Positions 56,566 to 64,000 of a DNA stretch of 64,000 bases are shown piece after piece. The position numbers and the translations under genes are program-made. Below the pieces are notes generated by a model. That model had not been told where the DNA came from, searched no databases, and saw only the letters and a list, made by a program, of their open reading frames with translations. This stretch comes from Ornithodoros turicata. Lineage: Eukaryota; Arthropoda; Arachnida; Ixodida; Argasidae. The stretch lies in the NCBI RefSeq assembly GCF_037126465.1, contig NW_026999402.1, positions 806,001 to 870,000 of the forward strand. Reading direction: 5' to 3'. Numbering within the stretch: position 1 is the stretch's first letter; every line of letters begins with the position of its first letter.

Positions 56566-57664
56566 ACCAAGGATGTGGTATACCTGTAACCTCTTGGCTG
56601 ACAGGAACAAGTTTATGAAATATCTCCCTCAAAAACTGTGCAGATTTTATTCAAACGAGTTTATTACGAAGTGGGTGTACTGCCTCTCTGAAGCAAGAGG
56701 CTTGCGAAAGCAGGTTTGGGCTCATGTCACCGGACACCTGCTCCCGACAGTGCTCCATGGTCCTGCTGGCGTTTTGGAAGAAACAACCTTTTTCTAGAGC
56801 GTATTCGTTTCTATTCCGTCGAAAATCGACACCATAATGGCTGTGTCAGATCTCAGATGACGGAAACAGCCAACTATCTGAAGCATCCATTCTCGTTTCG
56901 TTAAAACCGACCGAGAATGCTGGACTCCAAGCAGACGACAACGCAGTCACGAGACCCTCCTCCAGACCAATCACCCTAGTAGAGAGGCTCTGGTTTCTCC
57001 ACTCTCTTTCAGTGTGCTATTACTCGGGCAAAATGAACGTGAAGGCTGTACCCATTACTGGGGGAGGGGGGTTCGTGTTAAGTATTAGGCTCGCCTAGAT
57101 TTCTTCCTTTTTTTTTTCGGATTCTTGCGAAGTCTCATTTTAAGACTGCCACAGCATGCACGGGTTAAGTCAGAAGGCTGTGTTATGTAGTGATGACAAC
57201 TGTGTCGTAACAAATGTTATGTTCTGTATGCACACTGTATGTGCATATTGTGAGTTTCTACGCATCCCAATCCACAGTACATTCATGGACTCTGGTGCAT
57301 GGTACTCATAGAAAAAATAATAATGAAAAAGAACGGCTATATTGCATTTTTCTTTTTTACCTGAATGTGACACGTACCAAAAGGACAGAGCAAGAGAGCA
57401 TGCATTTGACATACTCAGAGGTGAAGAGCAAAGCGCAATGCAAGGTGTTAGCCAAAGAAAGCAGAAACAAGCAAAAAAAGTATTAGTAACACACGGAGTA
57501 ATCAAGTAGTATTAATGAGGAGAAACTTACGGCAAAAACCGACTAGGAAACCAAACGGTCATTGGGAAAGAAATGCTTGTCAACTTGGAAACAGAATATG
57601 CAAGGCAAAAACAGAAAACAAAGCATGTAGTCAACTTGAAAATCAAGAAGCTACGATGTGTACT

Positions 57665-57944
57665 TTAAAGGGGTCGTGACAGTATGCATCGGGTGACAGT
57701 GGCTGGCATCAATGTGAACCTGCAATCCAATTTTACATTCAGAAAATTGCACGTACACGTAAGTGAGAAATTGACGGGCCCTCCAGAATAGCGGAGTTGG
57801 GAGCACTTGAAGCACGTGCTCTGTAACACTGTCACTGCATTTTCAGGAAGGTACGTCTTGTCACGCGCCACAGGGGCACGGTTCATCACCGATTGCTCCA
57901 GCCTGATTAGCTGCCAATGTCAAGATGTCACCACTCCTTTAAGG
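57665..57944. mobile_element. TTAA-bounded element, 280 bp
   Basis: TTAAAGGGGTCGTGACA on the left against the inverse of TTAAAGGAGTGGTGACA on the right. A lone similar end (TTAAAGGTGTCGTGACA) occurs at about 32200. The frame 57889-57665 lies wholly inside it and is not a gene. Confidence 0.75.
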
Positions 57945-59098
57945 CATGCACTCGGACATTACACATTTTTTTTGTAGTCCACACCAGGAAGGGGCAGACA
58001 GTCAACTTGGCATGCGGATATAGTTCTCTAGACAAACGAAAATTCCGAGCAAGCACCACGGCTGAAAACAGAGACCACCACCTTCTTAAAGCAACCGCAA
58101 ACAATACCTTTACAGGCGGAATATTTAAAGCAATTTTGCAACTTCCTTCATTGGTCGCCCTTTCGCAACGTTGCCTATTAGTCAATCATTCAATGGCATG
58201 TGATCGTCGGCAAAAGCAATAAGTGTTTTCACACTTCAGCATCAGATACATTTGAATGTATTGCTTGCTTGGAATTTAATCCTGCATAAATGTTATCACA
58301 TACAGAGAGAGCACCAACTTACTGTAATTCAATTACTGAATTTTGGTGTCGATTATAATGTGTATAAATGCTTAGTGACAACTATGCCACGTACAATTTC
58401 AGCAATTTCCCAGACATACTTTGTGTGTCACACTTTGTATCACGCTTTGTGTGCATCTTATGATTATCTCCTTCTCTCCCTGAAACTTTGACTCTGGGGC
58501 TCCTAGTACTTCCCTTCTTTGACAACACCCACCAGACACATAGCTAGCAACTTAGCAGTATCTTACACAGCCATACAACGATGGCTGTCACCTTCAAGGT
58601 TAGGATGTACTACATCTAACTTCGTCCACAGAACCGACGCCACTATTCTCACCCTCAAGTCCTGCCCCGTAAGAAATGCCAGAGGGGACCACAATGTAGT
58701 TGTCTGAGCAGGTAAAACTGTACTACACACAACACAAAAATATATGTCTGTAAACTGTAAGGTATCAGCGACGATGAAAAGCACTACAACGGAAGAGTAT
58801 TTTTGTACAGAACTGTCCCAGTACGCAAGATATGGCTACAGCAACATCTGCAGCAGCAACTATGTACCTACACCTGAGTGAGCATAAAAGGTCTTCCTTT
58901 GTGGGTTAGTATTGCTCATAATTATTAAATGGCTCTACATTGTGGAGCAAAGTCCTGTTTATGTCCAGCTCCGCATACTCTCGTAGAAAGTGCATACAAT
59001 GTGTAAAGCAAGCAACATACAGTAGTAGGCATCTAAGGCATAGATGATTTTCAGCATTCGGTGTTAGGTGAACAACAAAAATATTTTAATATAATATT

Positions 59099-59190
59099 TA
59101 GGGCTGCGCGAATACTCGAAAATTTCGAATATCGAATCGAATAGTCACATATTCAATTCGGCTGTCAAATGGAATACCGATATTCGAAAA
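59099..59190 (+). mobile_element. solo hAT-like terminus
   Basis: TTTAGGGCTGCGCGAATACT, followed by alternating TTCGAATAT words, is typical of one end of a hAT-like MITE. The opposite end could not be found, so it is truncated or too diverged to see. Confidence 0.45.
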
Positions 59191-60656
59191 TATTCTAGTT
59201 CTTTTTTTTTCCTTTCTTTTTTTTTCAAATGTCGCATTCATGCACGATCATTGCTAAGCAAGGCCCTCGGTTCTCTGCTGCGGCAAATTCAAAATTGCGC
59301 GGCACCGACTCGTAAATTCCGCGATTTTTGGCGGTGAGCAGTCAACGGCTGGTTGAAACAAGAAACACTTTATTTTCTTGGGTAATGTGGGGACAAATAA
59401 TATTTTACAAAATTACAGATTCAAAGAACTGTTGCGGCACAGCGTTACATGCATGACATCTTGCGTTCCCCACTGATCCGATGAATTTTTTGAAAGCATG
59501 CGCAACATTCTCTATAGTACGCAAAACCAAGGGGACTCAAAATACTTTTGTTGCAGAGGCCACTTTCAATCTGAAGTACTTTTCCCTACACTAAGCTCTT
59601 CTTCATGGTACATCCACTTACTCTCGAAAAAATTAACCAGCATGGCCTAATAAGCATTAGTTAAGGTACACTAAGTTAATTGCTTTTTGTTTCCTCAATT
59701 TTTTGTATAGTATACCCTGTGTTTTTCACGTGGCAAAAACAAAGTGTACCTCAATGCCATCCTACACCTCTGTACCTCTACTGTCCACCAGTAAGCATTG
59801 ATGGTACAGATGACAGGCTACTCCTAAAATAAACTTTTGACTAAAGCTGTGTCAAATCTGACCAAATGAAATACATGCCGCACTATTAATATGCAAGACT
59901 ACCACTGTGAGTCATAAGACTTACAACAAAAGAGGTGTGCGACGCTTGCAAGGACTACTTCAAGAAATCATGGCCACAGTTATACATTCTGTGGTGCTAC
60001 TTTCAATATTAACTCCATTGCACTTCTTGTTCTCGTACAGTGGCCCTAGCGCTCATAATGTTCGCTCAGCAATTAACTGCACATGACGATGAGGGTGAAA
60101 AAGTGGTGCAAACTCTACATCTGCCGCGCCGACAAAAATATGGTCCCATATTCATCGTTGATGCCCTCTTAGATAAAACACCTGCCGCACTTGCATTCAG
60201 GGCAGCCAGGTAAAAAATCGTAAGAAGCTGTCACCGCTCCCTTAGAGAGAAGCCACAAGTAGCCAACCTTGCTTGCGCATAGCCAAATTTAGTATCCAGT
60301 GTATACAAGCATAATTTAATTTGGCAAGAGCTCTACTAAGCTAGTTTTACCACGGACGCAAAGGCATCTTGTGCCTGAGCAAGGTAGAAAGTTGGGCTTG
60401 TTGATAGTACCGCATGGCAACTTGCAGGAAGCACAAACTCACAACAGCGCACATGCTCTGTGTCGCTCACAACGTCCCTGTTTTGACTCTACACTTTCTG
60501 TAAGTTGCCTGTGCATGTAGCTGCCTTGCAGAAAGAGACTTTCATGCTGTGAAGCCCTCGTAAATACAAACGAATTAATGTCACAAAGATATTCTTTTGC
60601 CCAAGGTTTGAAGGCCAGAGTTCTTGTGGTGGTACCACTTCAAAAGACAGCAAGTT

Positions 60657-61352
60657 GCATAGGGTTTATTCACCGATGTCACCGCCTCTGGAGGGCGCAA
60701 CCTTGAAAAAGGCGAGCCAGCCGCCATGACGTTGGGTTTAGTTTCGGTTTTTATTCGCTGCAGTATGCTATTTAGAAAACTATTAGGGTTGAAAGAAGAA
60801 TGTTTACAGGGAATGTTGTACACGCAGCAGAAGGACGGAGAAAACACAAATGAATCGTGACTGTGATGAGGGTGAGGACCAACAGGAGGTAAGGACAATG
60901 GCACAGGGGGCTACATCATGGCAGCATATTCGCTAGTGACTGCCAGGGAAAGGTAACAAAAATCTTTTTGTTTCCGTTACCACCCCCGTTAATGGCTCAC
61001 ACTTGTCTCTGTTTCAGTTACGGTGTAGTTTTAGGTCCTCAGTTAATTTTAGTTTGCTTCACTCAGCTTCATTTAATAAGTTTATCAAAATTATCCAGTA
61101 ATAGATTGTAATAATTAGAGTCCACCCCTGCATATCCAAATTTTTACTGTAAGTTATTTTCGTTTCTGTTTCCGTTTCAGGTATTCTCAGTGTGCAGTAT
61201 GCATTTCTGTTAGTTACCATATTCTCTGTCTTGTATCTTCTGTTAGTTAGCCATATTTCTGGTATAATACTGTTTCCATTTCTGTTACCGTTTCTGGTAC
61301 CTTTCCCTCATGACTGCGGCTCACCCAAGAGGGTGAATAAACCCTATTGCAG
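60657..61352. mobile_element. possible foldback element with ATAGGGTTTATTCACC ends
   Basis: 'gcatagggtttattcacc' at about 60657 is the inverse of 'gggtgaataaaccctattgc' at about 61333. Arms beyond about 20 bp are not clearly matched and no TSD was seen. Confidence 0.4.
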
Positions 61353-63747
61353 TGTTCGTCTTTCTGCGATACTGTAGCTGCACTGCAGGCTGTATGAATC
61401 CTAATATCTTAGGCACCAGCAATGACTTGTCGTAAGAAGGGAAGTAGTTAAAAAGTGTTAAGCAAAAATGCTAATATCAGTTCAATACATAAGGACAAAT
61501 GTTCCCCATATTTGTACTTTGTTCGCGAGAAGTTCAATACTTGTCGGGACACAGCTCAAAGTACCCTATTTTATGTGTGGAAGACACAGCTAACCATATG
61601 CGCAGGCCTAAAAGGCTCTTATTGCTCTTAGTGTTTAAAGAGCAATAAACACAGGGCACACATACAGTGAGACATCAGTAAGTTTCAGTAGATCGGATGC
61701 CATTCATGATAGACCTTCCAAAAACAAGATAGGCCAATGATGCTACTCATTTGTCAGGGGTCAATCTTAAGCATGAATTCAACAGCTTCTTTTTTTCATA
61801 TCATTTTCGTTGCGTTCCCCTGACCTACCAGAACTCTGTATTAGCACAAATTGTACCAGATGGTAACATGTGTAAAATGATGTTGCAAAAAATAAAAAAT
61901 AAAATAAATAAAAAAACAAAGAAAAACTTGCCCTCGAAGCTTCTAAAAGCTGCTCGCTAAATGGACCATACCAATGCCACAATGTATCTATAATCTTGAA
62001 CAAGAAACACTTCCACACAGAAACACGTCACTCTCTACTTAAGATCGGGGCGCCATGGGGTTGCAACCTTACCTGGTTGCCCAATTTCCGTTTTCCTACC
62101 GAGGAGTTATCAGCCGTCTGTTGTGCACTGAAAGTTAAGAGAACCGGTATGAAGGGAAATGCACATACTTTGCAAAAAGCAAGAAAACTGGGTGAAGAAT
62201 ACGAGAGATAAAGAAAAAGACATTAAAAAATGAGACAGCAGACAGCAAGCTTAAGTGCCACTAAGGACTGAGCCTCGTGTGCCACTCAGAATCCAACTGT
62301 GCTTATGCCATTGCAATACATGTGTCTCACACAGAATTCTCCCAAAACATTGCTTTTCTATGTGATGCAGTAGTATGATAGAATTAACTTCTTGTCTGGA
62401 GAGGCACGACGTCACAATCTGGCAACATTGCTCCCCCAAGGTCAGGCCACCTTCCATCTCCTCACTACAGCTGCTGGTCGTCTTCCAACTTAGAGAGGAG
62501 ACAGAGACCAGGAAGGTGTACTGGGTGTTGACAGGAGACACGATGCCAAAACACATGCTGATGTCATTTACCCACAGATAATTAGATTTGCAAGAATCTT
62601 TGAAACAATTCAGGAGAAGTGCTTAATGTTTGCTAACGGAGTCTTTGATCGAGATCGATTTATGATACAAAATATATATATATTTTTTTTTACTGTAGTG
62701 GCACTTTAGCACAAACTGTCATTGAGGATCAATCTCTACTGAGACCACTGTGCCCTTCAGGTTTTATGTTTCTCAAAAATCAGGGGCAAAGATTAGGTTT
62801 TATTTTGGCAGCCCTGTGTGTGTGCATGTTCTCTCCTTGTGTGCTACTCTTTGTTCTGTGCTGTTTGTTCTGTTCTGTGCTACTCTGTTCTACACAGTAT
62901 GTCCGGATACAAACTGTACGAACTTAGACCCTCAACGAACATTATTTCGGGAGTTTCGAAATCGGGTCATGTCGGGAAATGTCGGGAGTAAAAGCAGACT
63001 CTAGGGTGAAAAAAAAAGTGCTCCTCATATTTCAGATTAACACGAGATGCCTAGCAGCTGTGCTTAATATGCAGCATGTGCAGCTGAGTGCTGCACATGC
63101 TCCAGTGTCGGTACTGCTGACTGAATTTGCACTTTGACAGGTTTGTTTTGGGGGTTTTACCATGCGCAACATCAATGCAAATAGTAGTCAGTAAAAACAA
63201 GTTTTACCAGGCTTGGCCCTAACGTACAAGGCTCTAAACATACTGCCCTCCTTGGTTTATGATACCTAAAAATGCACTTAAATACTATGGCTCAATAAAT
63301 TGTTCAAAATGGAAAGAAAGTACTGGCGTAATGCATCTGCACAATGCTTCCTCCGAACAAGTGGCAATAGGTATATCAGGAGCAATACAATAGAAAAGCA
63401 ATGATAAAAAATAAATACTATAAAGCTACTGCTATGGAATACTAGCAACAATTTTAAATATGTACCCCTAAAGTTAGTGACAAATACTGCTTTCTAATAT
63501 CAGACAAAGCAGAAAAATCCACAAGTCCGCAAACAGCAGAAAAAGCTACATTTCCCAAACAAAGGTCAACTAGATTTGATCACTGTACACTGCCATGTCC
63601 CTTAGCAAGAAACATTAACGAGTATGAACTTGAAATTCTGAAAAACACGACTCTCATGACCACAACAAGACCACAAATATCATGAGCTTAATTATCAGAA
63701 TTTCAGTGATCATGACCTTGACCGACTGAAATATGGCAGCCATCGAG

Positions 63748-63815
63748 AAAGCCAGGCAGCGGCAAGAATCAAACTGGCGCCTCTTTGATGAGTGCGCTAA
63801 CCATTACACGCATGC
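63748..63815 (-). mobile_element. tRNA-like SINE fragment
   Basis: On the minus strand, 'taatggttagcgcactcatc' resembles an A-box and 'ccagtttgattcttgcc' a degraded B-box, at tRNA-like spacing. No complete cloverleaf can be drawn, so it is a SINE head rather than a tRNA gene. Confidence 0.4.
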
Positions 63816-64000
63816 ACAAAATTTGTGTTTCTGCAGCCATGGGTAGAGTTCATAAATTTCATGTTTGTCATTTGTGTCTCCCAGCCCCAGGACAGTTATT
63901 TTTCATTAAGACCCTGAGCCTTCCCCAGTGTCTGGACCAACACAGTGCTAGAAACCTTATCCAGTATGAACAGTTTTCCTGCAAAGTTATCAGGGAGCTA

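Larger units (their letters stand above)
57950..64000. other. intronic or upstream stretch of dynamin, no exon found
   Basis: About 6 kb of AT-rich sequence with short frames only. It holds the repeat pieces at 59099, 60657-61352 and 63750. I looked for the dynamin stalk and GTPase segments (GKSSVL, LPG, TKLD, ELAYMNTNHEDF) on the minus strand and saw none. Confidence 0.45.

Noticed and set aside
50904..56610. Similar short minus-strand peptides (ENREF...EADE-x-RENRRQV) at 50904-51095 and 56395-56610 as a conserved small gene
   Set aside because: Both derive from copies of the same repeat (50838-51099 and 56326-56565); the shared peptide reflects repeat ancestry.

Overview
This is eukaryotic nuclear DNA, most likely from a hard tick or another closely related chelicerate. 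Four things point there. Protein-coding sequence comes in short exons with GT/AG junctions. Long introns are filled with small DNA transposons. The two recognisable host genes are animal developmental and endocytic genes of arthropod type. A tRNA-headed SINE is present whose body I associate with tick genomes; that last point is inference. Nothing prokaryotic (operons, Shine-Dalgarno sites, CRISPR) is visible.

Host genes. (1) On the plus strand at about 12.2-16.3 kb lies the 3' half of an Arrowhead/LHX6-LHX8-type LIM-homeobox gene: a LIM2 exon (12259-12476), a homeodomain exon (14168-14407), a probable last coding exon (15918-16027) and an AATAAA at 16321. A weak candidate for the start of LIM1 is at 6288-6382; the rest of LIM1 was not found. 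(2) On the minus strand, from about 54.8 kb down to 34.8 kb, lies the 3' half of a dynamin (shibire) gene: two PH-domain exons, the PH-end/GED exon, a 57-bp GED exon, the GED-end/proline-rich exon, and two alternative terminal exons at 47303-47393 and 34817-34889. Both terminal exons accept the same phase-2 donor, both begin with similar sequence (S-R-x2-PSVPPR-), and then they diverge into different C-termini. The GTPase and stalk exons were not found in the 9 kb upstream and presumably lie beyond position 64000.

Mobile DNA dominates the rest, and many boundaries can be read from target-site duplications (TSDs). There are SINEs with 12-15 bp TSDs (6768-7996 and 31716-32023). hAT-like elements with 8-bp TSDs lie at 6915-7816, 14855-15041, 35847-37727 and 49506-50090. 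Several TA-flanked MITE families occur, including a ~290-bp family in four copies and long foldback elements beginning TACAGGG. A group of elements is bounded by TTAAAGG. There is an inactive mariner (29002-30202) and an I-clade-like non-LTR retrotransposon (25.4-28.8 kb). A 3.24-kb element at 21945-25185 has CCCTGTTG ends and GGATCC-rich subterminal repeats. Several insertions are nested two or three deep, so relative ages can be ordered.

Unassigned material. A minus-strand stretch at 38.3-40.9 kb reads as a decayed protein-coding sequence that I do not recognise. The regions 1-3.4 kb, 16.4-19 kb, 41-47 kb and 58-64 kb hold no gene I can support. The two host genes converge, with about 18 kb of transposon-rich DNA between them.
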